Assembly: GCA_963728995.1 (NCBI GenBank)
Contig: CAVSMD010000002.1
Location: 620,001 to 684,000 of the forward strand
Direction: 5' to 3'
DNA: 64,000 bases
Source: FEN-1219 sp963728995
GTDB taxonomy: Bacteria > Pseudomonadota > Gammaproteobacteria > Steroidobacterales > Rariloculaceae
Numbering within the stretch: position 1 is the stretch's first letter; every line of letters begins with the position of its first letter. The notes beneath the pieces were generated by a model. The model made no database searches. It saw nothing but the letters and a program-made list of their open reading frames with translations, and was not told where the DNA came from. Shown one piece after another: positions 43,227-51,668 of the stretch. The position numbers were made by a program, and so were the translations under genes.

Positions 43227-43796
43227 TTGAGCGCCGATTCCGACCCCATTCACGATTGGCCAGCAGAGCGCGATCGCTTGCTGAAGCGCCACCCACGCGC
43301 GGCGTGGAGCGTGCGGCCCTCGCTCGAGGCCGCGTTCTGGCTCGACGTGCACGCCCGCTTCCGGCACGCCTGCGCCGACCTCGATCACCTGGCCGATGAC
43401 TACCGCCAGCAGCGCCACACGCCGCGGGAGCTCGCGGTTCTGGCGGCCCCGCGGCTCGCGGGGCTACTGACGGACCTGCACGGCCACCATCAGATCGAGG
43501 ACTTCCACTACTTCCCCGCGTTTCGCAGAGTCGCGCCGCGTCTCGCGCCGGGCATCGACCTGCTCGAGCGCGACCACGGCGCGCTCGCGCAGGACATTGC
43601 CGCCGCCCGAAGCGCGCTGCGCGAGCTGCGTGCGGCCGTCGAGGCCGGTGGCAGCGACGGCAACGCGACCGCGGCCTCTTTGGCGGCCCAGCAATACGTG
43701 ACGGCGACGAGCCGCGTCTGCGATCACCTGCGCCGCCATCTCGCCGACGAGGAGGACCTGGTCGTGCCGCTGCTGCTCGAGCACGGCGACCTGTGA
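43227..43796 (+). CDS. Hemerythrin-like HHE cation-binding protein
   Basis: 189 residues if TTG 43227 is used; the frame is open further upstream (to 42987) without a family match, so the start is uncertain. The di-iron ligand pattern is clear: FRHACADLDHL, LLTDLHGHHQIEDFHYFPAF, LLERDHGALAQDI and HLRRHLADEEDLVVPLLLEH, a four-helix bundle. These proteins bind oxygen or nitric oxide or sense iron. The gene is monocistronic; the gap to the esterase is 156 bases. Confidence 0.82.
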   Translation: MSADSDPIHDWPAERDRLLKRHPRAAWSVRPSLEAAFWLDVHARFRHACADLDHLADDYRQQRHTPRELAVLAAPRLAGLLTDLHGHHQIEDFHYFPAFRRVAPRLAPGIDLLERDHGALAQDIAAARSALRELRAAVEAGGSDGNATAASLAAQQYVTATSRVCDHLRRHLADEEDLVVPLLLEHGDL

Positions 43797-43952
43797 AATT
43801 CGCGTCGAAAAGCGGTGCCACGACGCGCTTGCGCCCTTTTGACTTCCGAGTCTCGTTCGACTAGAACGGCGTAAAGCTTGCGAATGGCCGCACTTTGCGC
43901 CGGGCGCGTCGTCCGCGACGCAGCCCACGGGCCGGCCGGTTTTGGGGGGATC

Positions 43953-45507
43953 ATGAGACGTCTGCTGTGGGCCGGCGCGGTAGCGGCCCTGCTACCGAGC
44001 GTCGACACGCCGGCTGCAATTCCCGAGCAGGTCACGATCGACTCGGGCGTGATTGCCGGCACGACCGGCGCCAGTCCCGCGATTCGGACATTCAAGGGCA
44101 TTCCGTTCGCCGCACCGCCGACCGGCGACCGCCGCTGGCGGCCGCCGCAGCCCGCCGCACCCTGGACCGGCGTTCGTCCGGCTACCGACTACGGAGCGCG
44201 CTGCACGCAAGGCGGTCCCGGCGCACCGACCGGCGCACCGCCGCCACCGACCAGCGAAGACTGCCTGACCCTCAACGTCTGGACCGCGGCGGAATCCGCG
44301 CGCGAGCGGCGGCCCGTGATGGTCTGGATCTACGGCGGTGGCTTCTTCGGCGGCGCCGGCTCCGAGCCGCGCTATGCCGGCGACGGGCTCGCGGCGCAAG
44401 GCGCCGTGGTCGTCACGCTGAATTACCGGCTGGGGTCGCTCGGCTTCTTCGCCCATCCGCAACTCTCGGCCGAGTCCGAGCACAAGGTCTCGGGCAACTA
44501 CGGCATGCTCGATACGCTCGCGGCGCTGCGCTGGGTGAAGCGCAACATCGCCGCCTTCGGGGGCGATCCCGCCAACGTCACGATCTTCGGCGAGTCGGCC
44601 GGGGCGAACATGACGGCGACGCTGGTCGGCTCGCCGGTGGCGAAGGGGTTGTTCCAGCGCGCGATCGCGCAGAGCGGCGCCTGGATGGGCCTCGGGATGG
44701 CGCGCATGGGCACGCTGGCGCGAGCCGAGGCGCTCGGCGCCAAGGCGATGGCGGAATCGGGAGCGACCTCGATCGCCGAGCTGCGCGCGCAGCCGGCGGC
44801 GGACGTGTTCGCGAGCATCCGCGGCGGCGGGCTCGTCGTCGACGGTTATCTGATCCCGGAGGACCTGTCGTTGACGTTCGCGAGCGGGCGGCAAAACGCC
44901 GTCGACGTGCTCGTCGGCTCGAACCGGGACGAAGGCACGTTCTTCCAGCGACCCGGGTTCACGGCCGAGCAATTCACGAGCCAAGCGAAGCAGCGCTTCG
45001 GCGTGCTGGCCGCCGAGTACTTGAAGATGATACCCCGCGAGCGACGACGCCGAGGCCGGCGAGTCGTATTTGACGTCGTTCCGCGACGAAGCCGCCTGGC
45101 ACATGCGGAAATTCGCCGAGCTACAAGCGAAGCGCGGCAACAAAGCGTTCGTCTACTTCTTCACGCACGTGCCGCCCTCGCCGCCCGGCAGGCCTTCGCG
45201 CGGCGCCACGCACGTGGCCGAGATCCCCTACATGTTCGATCACCTGGCGCCGGGGCCGACCTGGACCGACACCGACCGGCAGCTCGCCGCAACGATGTCG
45301 TCGTACTGGGTGAACTTTGCCCGCACCGGCGATCCGAACGGCGCGGGCCTCCCGGCCTGGCCCGCCTATCGCGGGAACGCGGCGGCCAAGGCTCAGGTGC
45401 TCGGCGACAGCGTCGCGACGGAGAGTGCTGCGGTACCAGCGGCCGCGACGCTGGCGTATTTCGATTCCGCATATCAACAACTCCTGAAAGGCGGGGCCAA
45501 TCAATGA
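43953..45507 (+). CDS. Exported type-B carboxylesterase, one frameshift
   Basis: About 518 residues after joining two frames. Signal peptide from ATG 43953 (MRRLLWAGAVAALLP). GESAGANMTATLVG carries the nucleophile Ser, SNRDEGTFF the acidic residue and GATHVAEIPYMFDHL the His; EDCLTLNVW and YGGGFFGGAG are the other family landmarks. The frame breaks at about 45030, where removing one A gives KMYPASDDAEAGESYLTSF and continues to the stop. It hydrolyses carboxylic esters in the periplasm or outside. The stop overlaps the next gene's start (ATGA), suggesting an operon with the lipocalin-like and DUF6152 genes. Confidence 0.85.
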
Positions 45508-46343
45508 CGAGAATGGATCGGAAACCTGGCGCACGGCTGCGCGCCGCGCTCACGCTCGCCGCGGCAACCGCGGCTTTGACGGGTTGTCAGCCCGCCAACG
45601 GTCCCACCGCGCCGGCGGCGGCCGCGGCCCCCAGCGGCATCAACGGGCACCCCGACTTCAACGGCGTCTGGGAGGCCGTCGGCTCGGCCTACTGGAATCT
45701 GGAGGACCATTCGGCGTCGGGGCTGAATCAGTTCTGGCAGCTCGGCGCGATCGCGGCCGTTCCGGCCGGGCAAAGCGTCGTCGAGGGCGGCACGATCCCG
45801 TACTTGCCGGCGGCCGTCGCGCAGCGGGACCAGAACCGCGCCGGGTGGCCGAAGACGGACCCCGAGGCCAAGTGCTATATGCCGGGCATTCCGCGCGCCA
45901 CCTACATGCCCTATCCGTTTCGCATCGTGCAGGGCGACGGCGACATCCTGTTCGTCTACGAGTTCGCGAGCGCCAACCGCATGGTCCACATGTCGGACCA
46001 CCAGGAGCCGCCGGTCGACAGCTGGATGGGCTGGTCGAACGGTCACTGGGACGGCGACACGCTCGTGATCGAGGTCACCGGCAACAACGACCAGACGTGG
46101 TTCGATCGCGCCGGCAACTATCACAGCGCGTCGATGAAGGTCACCGAGCGCTACACGCGCACGGACGAGGACCACCTCCAGTACGAGGCCACGATCGAGG
46201 ATCCGGAAACCTTCTCGCAGCCTTGGAAGATCTCCCTGCCGCTGTATCGCCGCGTCGAGCCCAACGTCCAGCTGCTCGAGTTCAAGTGCGTGGAGTTCGC
46301 CGAGGAGCTGCTGTACGGAGACCTGACGAAGAAATCCGAGTAA
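45504..46343 (+). CDS. GxWDGDTLVV-motif lipoprotein, partner of DUF6152
   Basis: 279 residues. The N-terminus ends in a lipobox (TAALTGC), so it is a membrane lipoprotein. GINGHPDFNGVWEAVGSAYW begins the mature fold; the core is GHWDGDTLVIEVTGNND, with SASMKVTERYTRTDEDHLQY after it and a C-terminal LLEFKCVEFAEELLYGD. It is homologous to the proteins at 14.3, 19.1 and the second half of 62.2 kb. No enzyme motif visible. It lies between an esterase and a DUF6152 gene, all on the plus strand with short gaps. Confidence 0.72.
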   Translation: MTRMDRKPGARLRAALTLAAATAALTGCQPANGPTAPAAAAAPSGINGHPDFNGVWEAVGSAYWNLEDHSASGLNQFWQLGAIAAVPAGQSVVEGGTIPYLPAAVAQRDQNRAGWPKTDPEAKCYMPGIPRATYMPYPFRIVQGDGDILFVYEFASANRMVHMSDHQEPPVDSWMGWSNGHWDGDTLVIEVTGNNDQTWFDRAGNYHSASMKVTERYTRTDEDHLQYEATIEDPETFSQPWKISLPLYRRVEPNVQLLEFKCVEFAEELLYGDLTKKSE

Positions 46344-46378
46344 AGTCACTCCAGAAGCTAGCCAGGGAGACGATCGCT

Positions 46379-46795
46379 ATGCGTACCAGACTATGGAGTC
46401 TCATCGCGGGGGGCCTGCTGGCTGCGCACGGCGGTGCCGCGCTCGCCCATCATTCGTTCGCCGCCGAATTCGACGCGAACAAGCCCGTGAAGCTCGAAGG
46501 CGTGGTCACGAAGATGGAATGGATCAATCCGCATTCGTGGATACACCTGAACGTGACGAGCCCCACCGGCCAGGTGCAGGAGTGGATGGTCGAGGGCGGT
46601 GCGCCGAATGCGTTGCTGCGCCGCGGTTGGAACCGAACGTCGTTGCCGGCCGGCACGAAAATCATCGTCCAGGGCTTTCAGGCCAAAGACGGCTCGTTCC
46701 GCGCGAACGGGCGCGACATCACGTTCGAGGACGGAAAAAAGCTGTTCGTCGGCTCGTCCGGCACCGGCGCACCCGACGAGCGGCCCGAGCAATAG
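46379..46795 (+). CDS. DUF6152 family exported protein with mature N-terminal His-His
   Basis: 138 residues from ATG 46379. The signal peptide ends GAALA directly before His24-His25, so the mature protein would begin His-His-Ser. His52 in WINPHSWIHLNV is residue 29 of the mature chain. The remainder is a small beta barrel (KLEGVVTKMEWINPHSW, then FEDGKKLFVGSSG). Family function unknown; the recurring His pattern argues for a metal site. Follows the lipoprotein partner by 35 bases and is closed by a terminator. Confidence 0.82.
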   Translation: MRTRLWSLIAGGLLAAHGGAALAHHSFAAEFDANKPVKLEGVVTKMEWINPHSWIHLNVTSPTGQVQEWMVEGGAPNALLRRGWNRTSLPAGTKIIVQGFQAKDGSFRANGRDITFEDGKKLFVGSSGTGAPDERPEQ

Positions 46796-46817
46796 CTCGC
46801 GGCCCCCTGCTTGACCC

Positions 46818-46853
46818 GAAGCCGCGTCCCGCTGGGGCCGCGGCTTCTTTTTT
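46818..46853 (+). terminator. Rho-independent terminator after the DUF6152 operon
   Basis: GAAGCCGCG pairs with CGCGGCTTC around an 11-13 base loop and is followed by six T residues. It separates the esterase/DUF6152 operon from prpC 40 bases on. Confidence 0.88.
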
Positions 46854-46892
46854 ACTGCGTCGCTCGTGCTGCGCTGCAAGACGGAGATCGAG

Positions 46893-48041
46893 ATGACTGC
46901 TGACGCTGGCGCCCCGCGGAAGAAGAAGTCCGTGGCCCTCTCGGGCGTGATTGCGGGCAACACGGCGCTGTGCACGGTCGGCCGCACGGGCAACGACCTC
47001 CACTACCGCGGCTACGACATCCTCGAAATCGCGGAAGCCTGCGAGTTCGAGGAGATCGCCCACCTGCTCGTGCACGAGACGTTGCCCACCGCCGCCGAGC
47101 TCGCAGCGTACCGCGCGAGGTTGAAATCGCTCCGGGGGCTGCCCGAGAGCGTTCGGCGCGTACTCGAGGCCTTGCCGGGCTCCGCCCATCCGATGGACGT
47201 GATGCGGACCGGCGTTTCGGCCATGGGATGCGTGCTGCCCGAGCCCGACCAGTCTGCGGCGCACGCACGCGACATTGCCGATCGGCTGATCGCCTCGCTC
47301 GGCAGCATGCTGCTGTACTGGTACCACTACGCGCAGTCCGGCGTCCGGATCGAGGTCGAGACCGATGCCGACTCCGTCGGCGGTCATTTCCTGGAGCTGC
47401 TGCATCGGCGCCCGCCGCCGGCCTCTTGGGTCCGCGCGATGCACACGTCGCTGGTGCTGTATGCCGAGCACGAGTTCAACGCCTCTACCTTCACGGCACG
47501 CGTGATCGCGGGCACCGGCTCCGATCTGTACTCGTGCATCGCCGGCGGGATCGGCGCGCTGCGCGGGCCTAAGCATGGCGGCGCGAACGAGGTCGCGCTC
47601 GAGATCCAGCAACGCTACCGCACGCCGGCCGAGGCCGTCGCGGACATCCGCGCCCGAGTGCAGCGCAAGGAGCTCGTGATCGGCTTCGGTCATCCCGTGT
47701 ACACGATCGCGGATCCACGTAATCGCATCATCAAGGAGGTGGCGCGTCGGCTCGCCGCCGAAGCCGGCGACCTGAACGGCTTCGCGATCGCCGACGCGAT
47801 CGAAGCCGAGATGGCGCGACTGAAGAACATGTTCGCGAATCTCGACTGGTTCTCCGCCGTGGCCTACCACGTGATGGGCGTGCCGACCGCAATGTTCACG
47901 CCGCTGTTCGTGATCGCCCGCACGACGGGCTGGGCCGCGCACGTGATCGAGCAGCGCGCCGACGGTAAGATCATCCGGCCGAGCGCCAACTACACGGGGC
48001 CCGAGAACCGCAAGTTCGTGCCGCTGAAGGACAGGGTCTGA
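46893..48041 (+). CDS. prpC: 2-methylcitrate synthase/citrate synthase
   Basis: 382 residues from ATG 46893 behind GGAGATCGAG. The active-site histidines are in GPKHGGANE and GFGHPVYT and the catalytic Asp in FANLDWFSAVAYHVMG. SGVIAGNTALCTVGRTGNDL at the N-terminus and the length fit the PrpC branch, which condenses propionyl-CoA or acetyl-CoA with oxaloacetate. No prpB, prpD or acnD is adjacent, so a general citrate synthase role is possible. Followed closely by etfBA. Confidence 0.88.
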   Translation: MTADAGAPRKKKSVALSGVIAGNTALCTVGRTGNDLHYRGYDILEIAEACEFEEIAHLLVHETLPTAAELAAYRARLKSLRGLPESVRRVLEALPGSAHPMDVMRTGVSAMGCVLPEPDQSAAHARDIADRLIASLGSMLLYWYHYAQSGVRIEVETDADSVGGHFLELLHRRPPPASWVRAMHTSLVLYAEHEFNASTFTARVIAGTGSDLYSCIAGGIGALRGPKHGGANEVALEIQQRYRTPAEAVADIRARVQRKELVIGFGHPVYTIADPRNRIIKEVARRLAAEAGDLNGFAIADAIEAEMARLKNMFANLDWFSAVAYHVMGVPTAMFTPLFVIARTTGWAAHVIEQRADGKIIRPSANYTGPENRKFVPLKDRV

Positions 48042-48049
48042 CACGCACG

Positions 48050-48799
48050 ATGAAACGCATCCTGGTCGCCATCAAACGAGTCGTCGATTACAACGTCCGG
48101 ATTCGCGTCAAGCCCGACGGCAGCGGCGTAGCGACCGAAGGCGTGAAGCAGAGCATCAATCCGTTCGACGAGATCGCGATCGAGGAGGCGCTCAAGATTC
48201 GCGAGCGCGGCCAGGCGGATGAGGTGGTGGTCGCCACGATCGGCCCGCAGGACTGCCAGCCGCAACTGCGCAGCGCGCTGGCGCTCGGTGCCCACCGCGC
48301 CCTGCACGTCGTCACCGACGAGCCGCTCGAGCCCCTGGATATCGCGCAGCTGCTGCACGCGCTCGTGCAGCGCGAAACGCCGTTTCTCGTCCTGCTCGGC
48401 AAGCAGGCCATCGACGACGACAACGGCCAGGTGGGCCAGATGCTGGCCGCACTCTGGCAGCGCCCGCAGGCCACCTACGCCTCGAAGGTCGAGCTGACCG
48501 ACACGACGGCGCGCGTCACGCGCGAGGTCGACGCCGGCCTCGAGGTCCTCGACGTCGACCTGCCGGCCGTCGTGACGACCGATCTGCGCCTGAATCAGCC
48601 GCGCTACGTGAAGCTGCCCGACATCCTGAAGGCCAAGACCAAGCCGCTCGCAACGCTGACGCCCGCCGAGCTCGGCGTGACGCGCACGCCGCAGCTGCGC
48701 GTCGTCAAGGTCGAGCCGCCGCCGCAACGCCAGAAGGGCAGCATGGTCGACAGCGCGGCCGAGCTGGTCGCCGCGCTGAGGCACAAGGGGGTTTTGTGA
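48050..48799 (+). CDS. etfB: Electron transfer flavoprotein, beta subunit
   Basis: 249 residues. KRILVAIKRVVDYNVRIRV at the start and LVLLGKQAIDDDNGQVGQML-type sequence (nucleotide site) are typical; the long C-terminal arm that wraps the alpha subunit is intact. It lies 8 bases after prpC and overlaps etfA by 4 bases, so the three form a transcription unit. ETF accepts electrons from acyl-CoA dehydrogenases for the quinone pool. Confidence 0.94.
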   Translation: MKRILVAIKRVVDYNVRIRVKPDGSGVATEGVKQSINPFDEIAIEEALKIRERGQADEVVVATIGPQDCQPQLRSALALGAHRALHVVTDEPLEPLDIAQLLHALVQRETPFLVLLGKQAIDDDNGQVGQMLAALWQRPQATYASKVELTDTTARVTREVDAGLEVLDVDLPAVVTTDLRLNQPRYVKLPDILKAKTKPLATLTPAELGVTRTPQLRVVKVEPPPQRQKGSMVDSAAELVAALRHKGVL

Positions 48800-49749
48800 C
48801 GCGCGTGCTCGTAGTGGCCGAGCACGACGGCCGCGCACTGTCGAGCGCCACGGCGCGCACGTTGCGCTGCGCGGCGGACATTCCGGGCGCCGAGATCGCG
48901 GTCGCCGTCTTCGCCGCGAAGGGCGCCGCCATCGCGAGCGAGGCCGCCGTGCTGGCCGGCGTGCGCCGCGTGCTGCTCGTCGAGGACGCGACGCATGCTC
49001 ACCCGCTGGCCGCGTCGATCGCGCCGCAAGTCGCCGAGCTCGCGGCCGACCACACGCACGTGCTCGCGCCCGCCAGCACGTTCGGCAAGGATCTCCTGCC
49101 GCGCGTGGCGGCACTGCTCGGCACGTCCCAGGTCAGCGAGGTCATGGCGGTCGAGACGGCCACGCGGTTCCGTCGGCCGATCTACGCCGGCAACGCGATC
49201 GCCACTGTCGAGGTCGAGTCGCTACCGGTCGTCGCGACGGTGCGGATCGCATCGTTCCGGCCCGCGGCGCCGGGCGGCGCGCGTGCACCCGTCGACGCGG
49301 TCAAGCCCACGGCTCCGCTGCCGACGCACACGCGATTCGTCTCCCAGACCGTCGCCGCCGGCGAGCGGCCCGACCTGCAGTCGGCGCGGCGCGTCGTCGC
49401 GGGGGGCCGCGGCCTTGGCAGCGCGGAGAATTTCCGCAAGGTCCAGGAGCTCGCCGATCTGCTCGGCGCCGCGGTCGGCGCATCGCGCGCGGCCGTCGAC
49501 TCGGGCTTCGCCCCGAACGAGCTGCAGGTGGGCCAGACGGGCAAGATCATTGCGCCGGAGCTCTACCTTGCGCTCGGCATCTCGGGCGCGATCCAGCATC
49601 TCACCGGCATCAAGGACGCGCGGACGATCGTGGCGATCAACAAGGATCCCGACGCACCGATCTTCGAGATCGCGGACATCGGGCTCGTCGGCGATCTGTT
49701 CGCGATCCTGCCGGAGCTTACGGAGCAGCTCGCGAAGGTCTTGCGCTGA
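48796..49749 (+). CDS. etfA: Electron transfer flavoprotein, alpha subunit
   Basis: 317 residues from GTG 48796, overlapping etfB. The FAD motifs are VAGGRGLGSAENF, GQTGKIIAPELYLALGISG and the C-terminal AIQHLTGIKDARTIVAINKD. It binds the FAD that carries electrons to ETF-ubiquinone oxidoreductase. Complete, no frame break. Confidence 0.95.
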   Translation: MTRVLVVAEHDGRALSSATARTLRCAADIPGAEIAVAVFAAKGAAIASEAAVLAGVRRVLLVEDATHAHPLAASIAPQVAELAADHTHVLAPASTFGKDLLPRVAALLGTSQVSEVMAVETATRFRRPIYAGNAIATVEVESLPVVATVRIASFRPAAPGGARAPVDAVKPTAPLPTHTRFVSQTVAAGERPDLQSARRVVAGGRGLGSAENFRKVQELADLLGAAVGASRAAVDSGFAPNELQVGQTGKIIAPELYLALGISGAIQHLTGIKDARTIVAINKDPDAPIFEIADIGLVGDLFAILPELTEQLAKVLR

Positions 49750-49872
49750 ATCGGCTCGGGTGGCCCGCCGCCAGCCCCGCGTCTGTTCGGCATCGCTGTG
49801 GTGTTTTGATCGCTTGCCGCTGCACGGACCGAGTGGCAGAGTCGTGCCACCGGACAACCTCGACGTCGATTC

Positions 49873-50769
49873 GTGGCACCGCTCAAAATATCGGAACTTC
49901 GTATAGACGAGCTCCAGCCGGGCCGCTACCAGCCCCGCCAGCAGGTGCGGGAAGAAGCGCTTGCCGAACTGGCCGAGTCCATTCGTGAGCACGGCATCCT
50001 GCAGCCGCTGATCGTCCGCGCCGTGCCTGCTGCGACGCCGGCGGGCGCGTCGGCGTACGAGATCGTCGCCGGCGAGCGCCGCTGGCGGGCCGCACGGCTC
50101 GCGGGTCTCGCCACGGTGCCCGTCATCGTTCGCGGGCTCAGCGACGGGTCCGCGCTGGCCGTGGCGCTCGTCGAGAACCTGCAGCGCGAGGACTTGAACG
50201 CCATCGATCAAGCGCGCTCGATGCAGCGACTGGTCGAGGAGTTCGAGCTGACGCACGACGAGATCGCGAAGGCGCTGGGCCGTTCGCGCAGCTCCGTCAC
50301 CAACTTCCTGCGGCTGCTCGAGCTCGCCCCCGACGTCAAGACGGCGCTCTCGAACGGTACGATCGACATGGGTCATGCACGGGCCCTGCTGCCGCTCGAC
50401 GCCGAGCGGCAAGAGGCGGTGGCCCGGCGGATCGAGCGTCTCGGCTGGTCCGTCCGGCAGGTCGAGCGGGCCGTCAAAGCGCTGCTCGAAATGCCTCCGG
50501 GCACGGACCCGAAACGCGCCGTCGACTTCCAGACGCGCTGGCTCCAGGATCAGCTCACGCGCGAGCTCGGCGAGAAGATTTCGATTCGACCGGGCGCGAA
50601 GGGCGAGTACGTGCTTAAGATCGGCTTCCCTCACCTCGCGAAGCTGGAGGCGACCTTGCAGCGGCTTCAGGAGCTGCTCGGCGTGATTCGCGAAACAGCC
50701 GGGCCGAGGGAACGCGAGAAGTCCTCGCCGCCGGCGCACCGAGCGCGCGCATCGGGCACTGAGAAATAG
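49873..50769 (+). CDS. parB: ParB/Spo0J-family partition protein, without adjacent parA
   Basis: 298 residues from GTG 49873. The N-terminal CTP-binding fold is evident (LQPGRYQPRQQVREEALAEL, GERRWRAARLAGL and LVENLQREDLNAIDQA); a helix-turn-helix follows (LTHDEIAKALGRSRSSVTNF) and the C-terminal dimer region starts GEKISIRPGAKGEYVLK. ParB loads on parS sites to segregate chromosomes or plasmids. No parA, rsmG or other oriC genes lie within the window, and I did not see a parS 16-mer. It may be a second, non-core ParB. Confidence 0.9.
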   Translation: MAPLKISELRIDELQPGRYQPRQQVREEALAELAESIREHGILQPLIVRAVPAATPAGASAYEIVAGERRWRAARLAGLATVPVIVRGLSDGSALAVALVENLQREDLNAIDQARSMQRLVEEFELTHDEIAKALGRSRSSVTNFLRLLELAPDVKTALSNGTIDMGHARALLPLDAERQEAVARRIERLGWSVRQVERAVKALLEMPPGTDPKRAVDFQTRWLQDQLTRELGEKISIRPGAKGEYVLKIGFPHLAKLEATLQRLQELLGVIRETAGPREREKSSPPAHRARASGTEK

Positions 50770-50784
50770 CCGTTTAGCGCGTCG

Positions 50785-51411
50785 TCACACCGCGCGACGG
50801 CGGCGGCGACTCGCACCGACTCCCAGCAAGCCCGCCGCGAGCAGCGCGAGAGTGCCGGGCTCGGGCACGGAAACCGTGCCGACCGCGTGGTTGTCGGATT
50901 CAAACGCATACCCGTCGCTGCGTAATACCACGCTGTCGAAGAGGTCGCCGTCGGTGAAAAAGAAGTTCACGTAGCGGTTGGAGCTCCATGCGGCTTGATT
51001 GCCGTCTGCCGATAGCGGCGGCAGATCGCTGCCGCTGAAAGTATCGACCAGCAGGTCGCCGAGATAGAAGGACAAATGGTTGTAGCTGTCGATCGAGCCC
51101 CAGTAGAGACCGAAGTAGTCGTATTGGTCGCCGAGCGACAACGTTGCGGTGCTGTTGCCGACGGTCATGTAGCGATCGGTGATGCCATACGGCGATGCAT
51201 ACGCGCCCGACACGCTGCCGGTGACGAGGCCGCTGTGTCCGGTGCATTGGACGTATGCGCCACAGGTTCCGTCGTTGAAGTCAATGGTCGTGGCGCCAGC
51301 CACCTGGCTCGTGAGAACACCGGCGTTCTCGAAAGTGTAGATGACGGTCGCATGAGCCGACGAAGTCAGCAACGCGACGCTCAAACCGGCTAGAAACTTT
51401 CCGCTACCCAC
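50785..51411 (-). CDS. PEP-CTERM sorted exported protein
   Basis: 208 residues. GTG 51411 has AAGGAG five bases upstream. A signal peptide (LAGLSVALLTSSAHA) begins the protein and the C-terminus has the full tripartite sorting signal: VPEPGTLALLAAGLLG, a hydrophobic helix and a basic tail (ASRRRRR). The middle is a beta-rich domain with short Gly/Ser/Asn/Asp stretches. PEP-CTERM proteins are processed by an exosortase and are often extracellular matrix components. No exosortase gene is in the window. Confidence 0.85.
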   Translation of the reverse strand: MGSGKFLAGLSVALLTSSAHATVIYTFENAGVLTSQVAGATTIDFNDGTCGAYVQCTGHSGLVTGSVSGAYASPYGITDRYMTVGNSTATLSLGDQYDYFGLYWGSIDSYNHLSFYLGDLLVDTFSGSDLPPLSADGNQAAWSSNRYVNFFFTDGDLFDSVVLRSDGYAFESDNHAVGTVSVPEPGTLALLAAGLLGVGASRRRRRAV

Positions 51412-51668
51412 GAACACTCCTTGTCTCGACGAAGTTGGCCCCGCGGCCTGACCTCAGAAAGCACGAATGATGCCAACGGAGAAAATCGTCAACAGAATCA
51501 CCCTGGTTTACGGAATCGGCTCCGCGGGAGCCGCGGGAAATGGAAACCGCGCCGACACGGGCGTGCGGACTTGCGTCACACTTTCGGTGGGCGCGCTGAA
51601 CATAAGGCGCGAGCGGTAGCATGCGGCCGCGATTTGCCGGTGGCGGCCTTTTCTAAACGAGAGTTGCA

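Noticed and set aside
43878..46343. Single 821-codon fusion of carboxylesterase and lipoprotein
   Set aside because: The join is created by the frame break at about 45030; the esterase continues in another frame to 45507 and the lipoprotein has its own ATG at 45504.
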